From: Andrena cerasifolii
Lineage: Eukaryota; Arthropoda; Insecta; Hymenoptera; Andrenidae
NCBI RefSeq assembly: GCF_050908995.1
Contig: NC_135132.1
Location: forward strand, 3,095,001 to 3,159,000
Length of the DNA: 64,000 bases
Direction: 5' to 3'
Position 1 is the stretch's first letter, and each line of letters opens with the position of its first letter. Below, in pieces: positions 21,999 to 34,494 of this stretch. A program made the translations under genes and the position numbers. The notes below the pieces were generated by a model, which was not told where the DNA came from, ran no database searches, and saw only the letters and a list, made by a program, of their open reading frames with translations.

Positions 21999-22173
21999 AG
22001 CTGGGAATCCACCGAGAAGCTAAGCTATGCTATGCGATGTTATGCTATGCCATGCTACGTTTTAAAAAATTTAGCTTCAATACATTCTTATGGAACCGTT
22101 TCCACCAAAAGCTAAGCTAGAACATAGCATCGCATAGCACAACTTAGCTGAGCTTCCCGGTGGATTCCCGGCT
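21999..22173. mobile_element. 175-bp TAA-flanked inverted-repeat element (compact form of the 81-bp satellite family)
   Basis: Ends AGCTGGGAATCCACCG and CGGTGGATTCCCGGCT are inverted, flanked by TAA (21996-21998, 22174-22176). The interior has GAAGCTAAGCTATGCTATGC, then TTCAATACATTCTTATGGAACCG and GTTTCCACCAAAAGCTAAGC. These same blocks make up the 81-bp units at 45279-46607 and 49840-50957. This is the simplest member of the family in the window. Confidence 0.85.
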
Positions 22174-22176
22174 TAA

Positions 22177-23349
22177 TGCTAGATTTCATCTATTCTGTTG
22201 GTAATACTGACCTATTTTAGAACATTATTCTTTTTGATCGAGCTATTTGATTTTTCTTAATCTTCACATTTTAAACATTCTTTTAACCGCTACTCCAGGT
22301 CTCCATTAAAAGCATTCTATTTTATCATTGTGTTAACATAGACCTGTGTTGAAAAAACTTTTTCCAATATTTTTTTTCAGTATTTAAAAACACAATAAAG
22401 ATTTCAGACCCCATTTCATTTTTCACAACTAAATAATTTCATTTAACCGCATGTTAAAACAGAAACCTTCAAAGCAAGTTGCAAGAAAGCTGTACGTGAT
22501 GGAGCAACTCTGAGGTTGTTTTTACATTTAGAAGTCCAAACTCCTATAAAGCCAGCACGTATTTTTAAAAAAGTTTTTATGACCCCAAACTTCTGCAGCC
22601 CTGTGTAATTAATAACACTATAGCTGTCCTCATCCTAGTAGTTGTTTAAACGTTTATTTAAACATTTTGTTCATAGCAAGAGCACGTAGCATTGCGTCTT
22701 CAGAAAATATACAAACTGTAATTACTATTGACGGAGGTCATTCAAGGTCATTCTTTAATTAATACAGTACTTTTCAGGGAATGTACTCGTCTATGGGATT
22801 ATAGCTAGAACTATCAATTATTTGTGTGGGAATGTCGTAGTGTATTTGCACGCATAATGGGACGTTCTCAGATCAGTTGCTTAAGATTTTCTTATCTCAT
22901 GGTTCTCTACCCATTTCAAACATGGCTGTGGCGTGGTTCAGTGGATAATTAGCAGGAAAAGTGTAACAATAGTGAGCCACATTCTTGGTGCAATTATGGG
23001 CATGATATTATTATTGCGAGAGCGTCGTGAAAATTGCAAAAATGTGGCATGAAAAACGATGGGAGACTTTCAAAGTAGAGATACTAAAATCAGAGTAGGT
23101 ATATTAATGTATGTCTCATAAGTTGCGTGTACAAAGTTCGTTTTATGAATTTAAGGGGTTTCCCTATTGGGCCTCACACTATTGTCTATAGTGTGGCGGC
23201 CTGAAAGGAAGGCGATATTTGGGGATTTTTTTTTAAGAGAAAGCATGAAATTATATTAATTAAATATACTTTTATAAAACAAATTGATGTTCATAAATTC
23301 CCATTTAACCAATTTTGCCGCCCCCAATTTTGCTGGTCTGCTCTCCCTA
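22177..23349. other. Unassigned AT-rich DNA
   Basis: No gene or terminal repeat recognised. A short near-palindrome around CACACTATTGTCTATAGTGTG lies at about 23173. Confidence 0.4.
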
Positions 23350-23357
23350 GTTCGTTT

Positions 23358-23704
23358 CAGGGTTGCCAACTCTCCGGTTTAGCCCGGAGACTTCGGATTT
23401 TGAAGCAAATCTCCGGGCTCGGTTTTACTGGAAAAATCTCTGAGTTGTAGGAAAAAATGAGATAATAAGAAATTGTGGTATTATACAACGGTATTAATTT
23501 TATATTAAAAAAAATAGTTATTAATTAAAAAAACAGATAATTTAAATTCTGAATTGTTTGAGCTTAAAATAATTGCACATTTGTTTTCCGGATATGCGGG
23601 AGCAAAACTTTCTTTGCTTTTTCTATCTCCGGGTTTATATTCGAATCTCCAGGTTGGAATGTGTGGCGCTCCGGGATTTATATGGTGATACGTTGGCAAC
23701 CCTG
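23358..23704. mobile_element. hAT-type MITE, CAGGGTTGCCAAC ends
   Basis: The ends CAGGGTTGCCAACTCTCCGG and GATACGTTGGCAACCCTG are inverted for 13 bp. The 8-bp flanks GTTCGTTT (23350-23357) and GTTCGTAT (23705-23712) differ at one base. This is a hAT-like non-autonomous element of 347 bp. A diverged fragment is at 57923-58055. Confidence 0.85.
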
Positions 23705-24007
23705 GTTCGTATTCGTAGAGTTACCTAAAATTTGTATACTATTTACTCTCGTTCCTCACCTACCCCACATTGAAATGAAAAAACGCGTTTGTACACCGTG
23801 AAAGAGCAACAACCCCTCAAAGGGGTATCCTAGCCGCACTGGATTCCGGATTTAAACCGGCTACGTAACAGGTTATTTTCTCCAGATCTTGCATTTGAGT
23901 CACCCTGTATATGTAAGAACAAGATTGATTTATTTAAATGACTAAACGTTGAAATAGATAGAAATCAGTAAAAGGGTTACAGTTTCGAATTTATTATTGT
24001 GTGTATA

Positions 24008-24216
24008 CAGGGTGGTACCAATAACAATTACCACCTTCAATATTTCCGGAACCATGAAAGTAAGAGAAAAATTTTCGAATTGAAGTTGTTTGGTACGAAA
24101 TGGGCCATCGTATTATTATAACAATTTTTTGCAGGTGAAATCGCTTACGAGCAATTTTTCCCTTGCTTCCATAATTTACCAGATATCAAGGTGGTAACTC
24201 TTATTGATACACCCTG
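24008..24216. mobile_element. TA-flanked MITE, CAGGGTG ends
   Basis: TA (24006-24007) and TA (24217-24218) flank CAGGGTGGTACCAATAACA and TATTGATACACCCTG, which are inverted for about 30 bp with mismatches (both contain the ACCACCTT word or its complement). This suggests a Tc1/mariner-type MITE of 209 bp. Confidence 0.7.
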
Positions 24217-24420
24217 TATATGGAATGTAGGGAAAAAAATTAAAAAAAACTTTTAGCCAGCTAATCTTATACATATGCTTAATAATATTATAATATTGGA
24301 ATAATCACTTTTTTATTATGAATATTATTGTGTGATTTGAAAAAAGAATGTTGAGTTATGAAAGAATGTATTTTCGCAAATATTGGATGTCGAATGGGCA
24401 GTTGTGCACTAACTACATCT

Positions 24421-24581
24421 TAATATATAAAGCAGAAAGTGTTTGTGTGTTTGTCTGTCGCCTAAAAACTTTCGAACGGCAAACCAGATGAATGTGGCTA
24501 TTTTCACAAAAAAAGTAAACAATTTTTTTGTTATAAAATCAGAATCTAAATTTCGGGCGAAGCCGAGGAGTACAGCTACTA
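24421..24581 (+). mobile_element. Helitron-like fragment
   Basis: It starts TAATATATAAAGCAGAAAGT, followed by GTTTGTGTGTTTGTCTGTCG and CCTAAAAACTTTCGAACGGC, a combination common to insect Helitron-like repeats. It ends GGCGAAGCCGAGGAGTACAG then CTAC. A related copy is at 53781-54000. It is non-coding and has lost the usual CTAG end. Confidence 0.5.
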
Positions 24582-26512
24582 ATACATGTCCGCAAAATTT
24601 GAACTTCGTCCATACTTGTTAGCAAACACTGGTAGTGATAAATAGGTTAGTTACAAATCAAGAAAAAATTTTGTATGCAATTTAAAGAACATTCTTCTTA
24701 TAATATGATAGTCTCAAAATTGGAAATACGCTAATCGTTAAATATACTGCAGTAATTGGTAAAACAACCAACATCATATATTATGTTAAATTATTATTTT
24801 CTCAGATTCAATATAAAATAAGAAACTTATTAATACGCAAATAGTTTGCATTTTAATAAAAATTTATTACTCAGATATGTAGCCATTTATAAATAAATCT
24901 TATTATAATATATAAAATTAATTAAAAGCCATAATTTTTGAGGTTAATGGTATTTACTAAAATAAATTGAATTTCAATTATAGGGGATCCTTCTTTTCGA
25001 GTTATAGCAAATTTTATGTTGCAATAACTGTTTCGGCAGGCGAAGTCAAGTACAGGCTTCGAAGTTCCAGTAACACCTGGAAATGTCGAAAGACTAACGG
25101 ATCAGTGACAAGACATACAGGCACGCATTGAGATGCAAGGTGGTCGTTCTGAGCATCTGTTATAAAGGTAATCCATTACCGGTTGACGGGACACATAACT
25201 GGCTACAACTCGTGAAAAAGGTCGAATGGGACATATGTTTACATAAACTATTCATGTTATCTTCAAGTGCTGCATTCATCTCCGAAATAAGTCCCGCATT
25301 ACGAGACTCGGTGTGCGTATAAGTAGTGCATAAATACTTACACGTCACACGCTTCGAAATGTGTTTTCACCAATTTCGAATAAAATTTAATCGTTCAAAA
25401 TTTCCCCTAATTTTCTGTTTTTGAGCACATGTCCAGTGAAATGTTATCAACACTTACGTTTGAAAATAAACATCGCATGCTATTCGTACACAATAAAGGA
25501 ACCTTCCGCAGTTCGATAAAAAATGTATCCTACTTTTTGGAGGTCCACTAGCTTTTCGAGACGCTGTTCCCTTTCGCATTACTCGAGTATTTCACACTTC
25601 CGAGCGTCAACAGTCGGCCGATGCCTAAACAACTCGTCAAGACCCACCGTTTGAGATACGACTCATTAAAAAGGCGCCTTTTTTGTTGCTGAGCCGCTTC
25701 TCGTAAATTCTAAGAATCCAGAGGCGGGAATGTGCCTCGCCGCTGCGGCAAAAGAAGGCGGAAGGATCGTCGAGCAACCGAGCAAAAAAAGCAAACCGAC
25801 AACCGAGGGCGAAGGCCAAGCAAGGCCAAGGAAGAGGATTAAAAGCATTCATAGCAGCGTTGTTTGTACAAAAAAAAACTGCGCACAGATTTCTGCATTT
25901 GTGGCAGTTTGCTGATTGGCACGAAGTATACAGGGTGCAAAAACATTGTCAACTACTGTACAAGGGACATTCCATGCGAACTCAGACAGATTTCAGAGTA
26001 AGTTTTCGCAGATTGCTGAAATTTGAATATGTTGTAGTCTTTAGTGATATTTAAACGCACCTCAAAGGATTTTTCAAAATTTTGAAAAATGTCGATTTTA
26101 CAGCTGTTTGAAGTTAAGTGCTAACTTTTTTCAATACATTATAGCTATGGAAGTAGTAAACGGATGGAGATGAGCTTTATGGTGCTTATAGAGAAGACAT
26201 TGAAGTTTTAAGAAAAAATTATTTCAGTTTAAAAAAAAAATTTTTTTTAACTAAATTTGTGCGATTATTTTAAACAAATGCAGGTTTTTAACATCGAAAG
26301 CGATTTTAAAAATCTGAAAAATAGGAGAATATAGTTCTATCCTTCCCCTTGATGGACAAATTTTCAAAAATATGGACATTTTAAAATTGGCGCTGTAAAA
26401 ATTGCCGAAAGTTGACGCTGCGTCGCTCAGCACCGGCTCGACTGGTCGGGCCGTGCGGTACTCGCAGCGGCCAAGCGGCTCTACCTGATATTCTCACACA
26501 GGATTCTCGAAA
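24582..26512. other. Unassigned region; less AT-rich at 25500-25860
   Basis: I see no certain gene. The 25500-25860 stretch has more GC than its surroundings and open frames on both strands, none with family features. From about 25965 to 26400 the sequence looks like a dispersed repeat (GGGACATTCCATGCGAACTC). Confidence 0.35.
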
Positions 26513-26522
26513 ATGGTAAGTA
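26400..26522 (+). promoter_or_regulatory. Candidate first exon ending ATG|GTAAGT
   Basis: A GC-rich stretch (26400-26500) is followed by CTCGAAAATG directly joined to the consensus donor GTAAGTATTT (ATG 26513-26515, GT at 26516). A start codon right against a strong donor is a known layout for first exons. I cannot find the next exon, so this could be chance. Confidence 0.25.
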
Positions 26523-26745
26523 TTTAACAAAGGCACTACTGATAACGATAACAACTTTATTTCCTGAAATCGACTAACTCTCTTCGAGAACTGTAGAGAA
26601 CTGGCGGGTCCTGCTAGCTCACTCCCTCATACTGGAGCCGCTCGGTGGCGCCACAGTCGGGTCGTCACTTTTGGGCTACGCTGACCGACTAGTGTGAAAT
26701 ACTCTAGGCGTCGCCGTGATGTCACCACAGATTCTTAATCAGCAA

Positions 26746-26876
26746 GGGCGGTATTCTCAGTCGCTACTTATTCTTAAGCAAATGCTTAAGCATTCGGCAT
26801 CATTTACTAGCTACTAGGTTAGTAGAGCATGCTTAAGCATTTGCTTAAGAATAAGTAGCGACTGAGAATATCGCCC
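26746..26876. mobile_element. 131-bp MITE, GGGCGGTATTCTCAG ends
   Basis: Ends GGGCGGTATTCTCAGTCGCT and AGCGACTGAGAATATCGCCC are inverted, and pairing continues through TTCTTAAGCAAATGCTTAAG. The flanks are CAA (26743-26745) and TAA (26877-26879). GGG-starting ends and a 3-bp TAA-like duplication suggest PIF/Harbinger. Confidence 0.8.
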
Positions 26877-26879
26877 TAA

Positions 26880-27310
26880 GAGTGTGGCTATAGCCGGTAG
26901 CAGATTTATGAAAATAAATTAAAAATTCACAAAATGGCGGGACTTTGAATTTAAAACTCATTTTTTCCGTGTTTCTTTTTCATCTTTAAATGGCCTTAAA
27001 CTTGTGAAAAAAAACTATTTCGCCTTGATTCTGCTACCGGCTAGAATTATATGTTTTCTGAAGGTGTACGCAAAAGATGGACCAGATTGCCTCACTAGAA
27101 GTTGAGATATCGTGTGTACCACCATAAAGAACACCGTTTTGAGAAAAACCCATATCTCCATTAATTATTATTATATATGACTGAATTTTTTTTTACAAGT
27201 TACTGAAATGTTAGTAAATACGTGTGGGTAATGCTTATCGGTAAGAATTGCGTAATTGTTTTGTGGGTCGTCCTTAAAAAGAATAGAGGATCTCGTCTCT
27301 CTAGACCCCC
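26880..27310. mobile_element. Repeat ending CCCCC|TTAA, with internal inverted repeat
   Basis: The right end reads CTAGACCCCCTTAA (TTAA 27311-27314) as in other TTAA elements of the window. Inside, TAGCCGGTAGCAGA (26892) is repeated inverted as TCTGCTACCGGCTA (about 27040). The left boundary is not clear. Confidence 0.45.
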
Positions 27311-27609
27311 TTAACGTGGCAGAGGTAGTTAGAGACATAATATATTAAATACGAATTCTAGTAATTAACTCAGTTATATCATATAACTCAATTTATCCCC
27401 ATAAGGGAAGTGCACAAGGTTCGAGACCCCAGCTGCATCTTTTTCAAACCCTCGATATTAGTATGCACTCGTGCGTAAACACGAAACAGTACCTAATCGA
27501 GTTGCAGTGTCAGCTCAACCAGTGACGGATCCAGGGGGGTTTGGAATGTGTAAATAATTAATGTGAATTTAATTGTCTGGGCCATAGTGTCAGATAGACA
27601 TCCTACTAA

Positions 27610-27918
27610 TCCGACTAATATAATAAATGCGAAAGTGTGTTTGGATGTTTGGATGTTTGTTACTCAATCACGTCGCAACTACGCAAGAAGCTTTGGTATA
27701 CACGTAGTCCAGGACCAGGAATAACACATAGGTTGCCTTTTATCCTGATTCTTTTAACTGATCTGGACAAAATTTTGCATAATTACTCTTCAGCACCCGG
27801 CGGAAAATATGGAGTGCCATGAAGTCTGGGAATCCCACTTCTTTCCCCTTATTTCACCCCCTTGAAATTCTGTGACAATCAAAGTTTTACCCGGGTAACG
27901 CCGGGAACTTTAAGCTAG
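27610..27918 (+). mobile_element. Non-autonomous Helitron
   Basis: It begins TCCGACTAATATAATAAATG and GCGAAAGTGTGTTTGGATG. It ends in a short hairpin CCCGGGTAACGCCGGG followed after ten bases by CTAG|T. A 5' TC, a 3' hairpin and CTAG are the Helitron signature. It is about 310 bp with no Rep/helicase coding sequence. Confidence 0.75.
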
Positions 27919-28044
27919 TATTCAAATATAAATCGAAGCAAATTTTAAATCTTGCAAAAGAAGGTTCGAAAATGTACTTATGTACTTCTACACAGTTCAC
28001 CCCCTCCAAGAAAGGCTCCTCGAAACGCTGGTGAGCTCAACTTA

Positions 28045-28541
28045 GGGGGACTAGGCAGTGAGAAAATCGATTTTTTATTGCATTCTTCGAAAGTACTATC
28101 TTTTCTGAATAAAATGCCGCTTTGTTTATAGTAAAATTCGCAAAATTGTAGATTTGGCAGCTAAAAACGTCAAGCGGCAACCTATAGCGCCGCCTTTGCC
28201 CAGAAACTTTAAACACGTTTTTCTCGAATATTTTTTTTCTCTTCGTTTCAGCTTCAGATCGACTTGGAAAAATTACCGGATGTGTAAAACATGTGCCACT
28301 TCGGGGAAAACCTCTTATAGGGTCCGTACAAATTCGAGATTTTCATAAAAAAATTAAGAAGTCACCGGAATGCGGTAGCGCACCATCATTGTTTGTGCGC
28401 TATAGGTTGCCGCTTGACGTTTTTAGCTGCCAAATCTACAATTTTGCGAATTTTACTATAAACCAAGCGGCATTTTATTCAGAAAAGATAGTACTTTCGG
28501 AAAATGCAATAAAAAATCGATTTTTCGAAAGCCTAGTCCCC
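28045..28541. mobile_element. Inverted-repeat element, GGGGGACTAGGC ends
   Basis: Left GGGGGACTAGGC and right GCCTAGTCCCC are inverted, and arms of about 160 bp pair through AAATGCCGCTTTGTTTATAG, AGCTAAAAACGTCAAGCGGC and GCAACCTATAGCGC. TTA precedes (28042-28044) and follows (28542-28544); the right side is a full TTAA. Non-coding. Confidence 0.8.
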
Positions 28542-28559
28542 TTAATCCGTATCTAAATT

Positions 28560-29680
28560 AATTTCAGGTATATGCGCGTGAAATTTTTACAAATTTTAAA
28601 TTACTCAAATCAATCTCGTTCTCATATACAGGGCGACCTAGAACGAGAGCAGAAAATGTTTATACACCCTTTGGGAGGACATGCTGAATAAAAAATATTA
28701 CACAAACATTTAGATCCTATTCCTAATATTTACAAAACTAGTTGCAACAGTTTAAAATTTCCATCACTGTTATAGTAAAATCATACGAAGAAAATCAAGT
28801 TCAAAGTTTCGTCTTTTAATAACAATAGCAGTCATTGAGAATAAAAACGACTCCACAAACATGGCCACAACAGAAGAAATTTAAATTATACCCAATCGAA
28901 GTTTCATAGGTTATGTTGCAAACGCAAATGTGTACAAGGTGGCCAATATTTTCCCTGCGAATATCGAGCGAGTAAAAAGATCTGAGAGGTTGGAGATTGC
29001 GTTTCCGTCGCTTCGCTGCCAATCGCAGAATTAAGCACATTTCTGTCTAAGTAATGGAATTTTCTGTCGACCATTTATGGGGTAGGCACCAATAGCGATG
29101 AATGCTAGTTAGGCGGCAGATTCGAAATTCCTGCTTATGTAAGTAGCCAGTATTGCGCGCGGAACAGCGTACTTGTCACTTTATAGCCACTTTTATTACT
29201 GATCCAAGGCTGTCCATAAATTTTAGAGCTAGAAGCTATTCGCGGTACGTTATTGATCACATATAAAATTTCTTCAAAGGCATATACAAAGTTTATTAAG
29301 TCTATTGTGCATATTAATGAAACTACAGTAGTATGGCCTTTCGAAACGATATAAATAAATAAAATGGTAACTTGTGGAGTTGCTGCCTAATTTTTGTCAC
29401 CTTCACCGTCAATTTCCTATTATTTGTTTTAAAACGAATGCATAGGTGCACAAGATCCTTGAAATACAGTTGTGCCTGAACGTTTCTTTTAGAAATATTT
29501 CAGACGCTTCGTATATGTAGATGTTAGTGTACAAAATAATTCGTAGCAGATGCATCTAGAATATTCCATTTACATATTGCGGGGAGTATTTTATCTACAC
29601 TCCTTCCCTTCGTATCCAGTTGAAGAACACGAAAATGCTGTCTTATTTTATTGAAATACTGAGTTACAGGCTGGTGATTT
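28560..29680. other. Unassigned region
   Basis: No gene recognised. It contains an isolated CAGGGCGACCTAGAACG end at about 28629 and a repeat segment at 29360-29440 shared with 20935-21005. Confidence 0.4.
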
Positions 29681-29687
29681 CAAATTA

Positions 29688-29858
29688 GGCCCTTTTCGCG
29701 CGAAAAACTTCTGTGGCTCATGGTTGGTGCTTCTGACATCTTCACTCCGAATAGACAAGACTGATTTAAAAAAATAGAAAACCGTAGACAAAGTATGAAA
29801 AATGAATGTTGACGGAATGTCAGTCGTGAGCCACAGAAGTGTTTCGTGTGAAAAGGCC
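29688..29858. mobile_element. 171-bp MITE, TTA-flanked, GGCCCTTTTC ends
   Basis: TTA (29685-29687 and 29859-29861) flanks GGCCCTTTTCGCGCG and CGTGTGAAAAGGCC. The inverted match continues through ACTTCTGTGGCTCA. A TTA duplication plus GGCC-type ends suggests PIF/Harbinger. Confidence 0.8.
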
Positions 29859-30668
29859 TTAATGGATCACGAGTGGTATTTCGAACATATTCACTTCGTA
29901 CAGGTAGCGTTGATTAAAAAAAAGTTTAAAAATATGGAAAAAGTGTGAACAAAAAATATGCAAAATATTTCGTCGAAAAAAGCTTTAAGGTGTCAGGTCT
30001 GGTATTTCGGATGACGTCATTTGACAGAAACGGCGCTGCTTTAAGAGGGATGGAAAACTGCAGGAAGTTTGTGGATATAGAATTTTGTTGCACAAAATTT
30101 ATATTAGCATTGTAAGCAACATTTTGATTATTCCCTATTTACAGTTTTTAAGTTACACGAGCATCGAAAATTTCACCAAATTTATTAACTCTCATTTTAT
30201 TCGAATTTTGGCGGATTTACTCTCACAAGGAGAGCATGTTACACGAATATCGGGTTGTCGATTTTGCTTTCGAATATAATAAACTTTAGCTCAGATACTG
30301 AATAGTTTTCGAAACATTTAATTTCCAAGAACTTTCTAAGGTTTAACTATTTTGCAGTCTGCGCCAAACTGCAGTTATGTCGTGGAAACTAATCGCACTG
30401 ATAACGCCGTAAAGCGACGATACCTATCAACGAATAACGTACGGTTATAGTAACAGTGACTCGTGATGTTAGAATTAGTAGTGGCGTGGAAAACGCGCAT
30501 ACATTTACATACTTATTCGATGGATAATAGGACAGCACAATCGTACTACATTTTTTTTCAAAAGCATTTCCTCATTTGCTTTACAAATAAGGGGAGTGCG
30601 CAAGATTTAGATGTCCGATTTGATTCCAATTTTGTATATAGGTACTAAGTGTATAATGTGTATGACAA

Positions 30669-31437
30669 CACTGTCCAACAGCCATTTTGGTCTGTACGAT
30701 TCAATATCGTTTCTTGTAGATTTTTGTGCGCTGAAAACGAATTCGCAAACCGTTTGTCGCCATCATCCTCAGTTTTTGAGAAATTCGATTTTTAAAAAAA
30801 CTGCAAATTTTCAAATTTGAACATCTTTTGTGTCGAAACAGTAATGGTTATTCGGTTGCTTGTTGCGTCAAATTATTCTATAAACCCTCCCGAATACAGC
30901 GATATAAGTTCGTTAAACAACGATCAAAGGGAAAAGAACACCCGAAATTTACCCACTTTTGCAGATATTATTTTATATATTTTAAAAACTAAGGGTCTAG
31001 GAGAAAATCTGACTACTCCACGCGACGCAGAAGATATTTTTCCTTCGGAAAGCGTCAACAGAAGTGGTAAGGCACGTTTTGTTTTCAATACAGAAGCGAA
31101 ATAGTTTGGCAAAACGTGCGGCGTCGACAGTGGTGGTCAACGGCGGCGCGCGATACACTGCTGCTCAGCGCGTGACCACCACTGTCCGCGCCGCATGTTT
31201 TGCCAAACTATTTCGCTTCTGGATTGAAAACGAAACGTGACTTACCACTTCTGTTGGTGGTTTCCGAAAGAAAAATTTCTGCTGCATCGCGTGGAGTAGT
31301 CAGATTTTCTCCTAGAGCCTTAATTTTTCAAATATATAGCAAAATATTTGCAAAAATTGGTGCATTTCGGGTGTCCTTTTCCCTTTGATCTTTGTTTAAA
31401 CATATTTAAATGCTTATAATTCAATAATAACTTATAT
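30669..31437. mobile_element. Foldback element copy 2, right arm truncated
   Basis: The left arm and the core (ACAGTGGTGGTC ... GACCACCACTGT near 31130-31190) match the element at 11224-12204. The right arm stops at about 31437 (ATAATAACTTATATA), some 170 bp short of a full arm. Another repeat begins shortly after. This shows that the 981-bp element is a dispersed family. Confidence 0.85.
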
Positions 31438-31462
31438 AGTTGTGTTCGCGAAGGTTCGTAGA

Positions 31463-32074
31463 ATAATTTGAGTAGCGGCAAATGCATGGATAACACCCGG
31501 TAACTCGGTGCCCATGTAAAACTTTAAACGCGCGTTTCTCGAAACAGAGTTCTCAAAACGGTGGGACCTATATCTCCAAAAGTTATTATCCGATTCGATT
31601 GAAACTTTTTTTATTTTAAAGAATATACTTCTGGCTCGTGGACAGACCAGTAAAATTTGAAAAAAATTAAAAATTTATAATTTTTAAAGGCTTTGACAGG
31701 ACGAAAAATATAGTTAAAAAGTGATTTCAAACTTCAAGTGTCGTTATTTTCTCAGAAAATGTCATTTTTTGCCATTTTTACTGGTCAGTCCACAAGTGAG
31801 TTTCATGCTCTTTAATACTCTGGCATTATTTTTTATTTCAGACCAATGATTTAGGTGCTATAGGTTCCGCCGTTTTGGATGAATTTTTCGACGCCTCGAC
31901 ATTAACGACTCCCCAGTGCCGTTTGCAATGATGAATTACAAAACAAAAAATATATTTCTATAACTTAAGAAATCCTTAATACAATGCAAAAAATCCCATT
32001 AAATTGTATGTAGTAGTTTTCCTTTAATTAATTCCTAAAGATCACCTATTGCGGCTCTACACTGGCAGGTCCCC
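31463..32074. mobile_element. TTAA-family element, inverted copy of the 3605-4333 family
   Basis: Shares TTTGAGTAGCGGC, GTGGGACCTATATCTCCAAA, GAATATACTTCTGGCTC and TAATTAATTCCTAAAGATCA with 3605-4333. Its right end is GGTCCCC|TTAA (32075-32078). The left end is truncated next to the foldback at 31437. Confidence 0.75.
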
Positions 32075-32078
32075 TTAA

Positions 32079-32215
32079 GGGGCCAATTGCACCCCCTTAG
32101 AGTGAATTTGGACAGCAAACGAAAATTGCGTTGTAATCAGGAGGAAATCCCCTACATATTCACAAAGTCTCAGAATTTTTTGAACCTCCAGGTTCGGGAT
32201 CTTTCGTTGTTAGAT
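32079..32215. repeat. Half-copy of the palindromic repeat at 47095-47500
   Basis: CACCCCCTTAGAGTGAATTT, TTGCGTTGTAATCAGG and CTACATATTCACAAAGT match the right arm at 47390-47500. The other arm is missing. Confidence 0.7.
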
Positions 32216-32339
32216 GATGCACCACGTTCTGGGGGATGAAAGGCAATATACGAGAATGGCTTATAGGTAACAATTGCCATAATTCGACGCATCAATACTA
32301 TATATAACTCGCGATGAAGTTTTATGTGCCCCAAACATG

Positions 32340-33227
32340 TAGGATAAATCCGGGAGACGCGGTCGACCGAATATAAAATGGCTATTAAAACTAATACAGT
32401 TATTACTTATTTTATCAGAGCAAATCTAATATATTCAGAATTTTATGCTGATTCAGAAAAACTGGTCGATATTTGCTTTAAGACAATATTTACTGTAAAT
32501 CGGGTTGAAAACTTAAGTCATGACATCCGACTACCCCTCCCGAGGTGCCGGGAGAAATGGTTTTCGTCGTTGACAGAGACCACTCACATAATTATTCATG
32601 GAGGAATAACAAAGAAGAAAGCAAAATTATTTATGAGTGAATACAACTACAGATTCATTGATATTTAATTTGTTTACACTAAACAAGTGAAGAACACATC
32701 AAAGAAAAAGGGAACCGGCGATTAGCAAGGCAAATGAATACAAAAGTGAATAAATAAAATAAATAAACAAAAATATTAATAAAATAATGATAAAAAATAA
32801 AAAAATAAACAAAAATAACGAAAAAATCATAACTCGACCATCTCACCTTTCTGCAGCGAGAGATGCTCTTCTCGTTAGCTTTCAGAGAAAGAGTTAATAT
32901 GGCCAAATACTTTGACTGCATTGTCCCTCAATATCTCTACTATCTAATTATCCCAAACATCAAACGGAAATGAACTTAGAAGTATATTTTAAATACGATT
33001 CTGTACACCGTTGCGTGACAAAAGAGGTTAAACATAACCTCAATTTACCTTTTATAACCTATAAATCTAGAAAAATACAGAAGGAAGCGAAGTGACGCCA
33101 TTCATTCAACTGTTTGGCTTCTAAAGTAGCAATTGGTCTGCATTTTAACGCGGGTTTATGAATAGAGTCTGAAATATAGCGGCTCGACCAACTCTCCGGC
33201 CCGACCGCGTCTCCCGGATTTACCCTA
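32340..33227. mobile_element. 888-bp element with TAGGRTAAATCCGGGAGACG ends
   Basis: The two ends are inverted for about 26 bp (right end CGTCTCCCGGATTTACCCTA). Inside, a plus-strand open frame of 96 residues (32378-32668) begins near the left end; it has no family features I recognise and may be chance. The rest is AT-rich. Confidence 0.7.
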
Positions 33228-33723
33228 TTCTTGAAACACTCTATAAGAGTAATGCAGTGATATCTAATAAAAGAAAAGCGCAAAAACTTTCCGCTCAATC
33301 CAATAATATGCATCCGGCTGAAAGCACGTAACTGTAATTTAGTTGCAGTAGAAACTTAACTGTATCTAATAATAATTCTGGACATGGCTATGTATCATAA
33401 TTATACATTTAACCGTAGTTTTCAATATCCCTGCGGTCAGTTATTTAACTGTGTGCATTTATAGTTACTAGATATGCCTACATAAAATGGACCAACTACA
33501 TAATTTTAGCTAAATTGCTTTTCTAAACCACTTCCTTTCTACAGAATTTATTCAGTTTGCACAAAAGTTTCTTCGCACTCTGTAAAGAAATTTAAAGACT
33601 TTTATATGTAAAACAAAAAAATATTACAATGGGATATCCAGAACTACAAAACTTTACATGCCACTGCATTTAAAAAATGGGAAGCACAAGTTGGAGCACC
33701 ATTTTGGAGGTTATAATTATTCC

Positions 33724-34014
33724 CATATGTGGAGGTTATAATTATTTGAGTGTGGTTATAATTCTCAAACAATTGAGAAAGGGAGAAAATTAGAACAATC
33801 CAAAAATAATCAAATTACTAATCGAACTGAATACCTAACCGTAAAAATCATAGATAAATAAAACATTAACATTAAAAATAAATTCATAGAACTAACTAAA
33901 AAGTACTGAAAAATTAGATCCTTCGAATAAAATCCGGATAAAAAAGGAATTGCACGTAAAGGAAATAAGGAAATAATTATAACCACACTGAAATAATTAT
34001 AACCTCCAAATATG
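33724..34014. mobile_element. MITE, CATATGTGGAGGTTATAATT ends
   Basis: The ends are inverted over about 40 bp; the right reads AATTATAACCTCCAAATATG. Both contain the word TGTGGTTATAATT or its complement. It is 291 bp. The left flank repeats TTTTGGAGGTTATAATTATT just outside the element (33703), so the end sequence may be partly duplicated. Confidence 0.75.
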
Positions 34015-34494
34015 AAACACTTGAGTGAAGCCTAAAATTCTAAAAAACGAATTTTCTATTCATCCGAAATAATTGTCTAGTAAATAATTTTCATATCTTG
34101 CTTTTCACTTGTAACGATGGCTTAGTATTTTAAATATCGCCTCTTTCTGATTAAAAATTTAAAAAACCGCCCGATCCAATTTTAATATTCTTAGACAATA
34201 TTTATGGCAAAGCCGTTTTACTCTCATAGTCACCTTTTAAAAAGAGAGTTTCAAGAAGAACACGTTTAAGTTTCCTCGTGTTTAGCAGAGCGTACCCCCT
34301 GATGACTTCATATCCCGAAGTTTGCTTTTATTAATTTTACATGACTTGCAATATACTGATTTAAAGAGATTGATCACGTTGTCGGAATAAGTTCCGAGGT
34401 ATGCGCACCTACCTACAACAGTTCCGCACAGAGATTAAAATCCTCGGAAACGAGCAGAGAGGAATCGCAAGCTCCTGCCCATACAGCGCAGTCT

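Noticed and set aside
27523..27545. CAGTGACGGATCCAGGGGGG as the start of another hAT element
   Set aside because: It looks like a hAT end, but no inverted partner or 8-bp duplication was found nearby.
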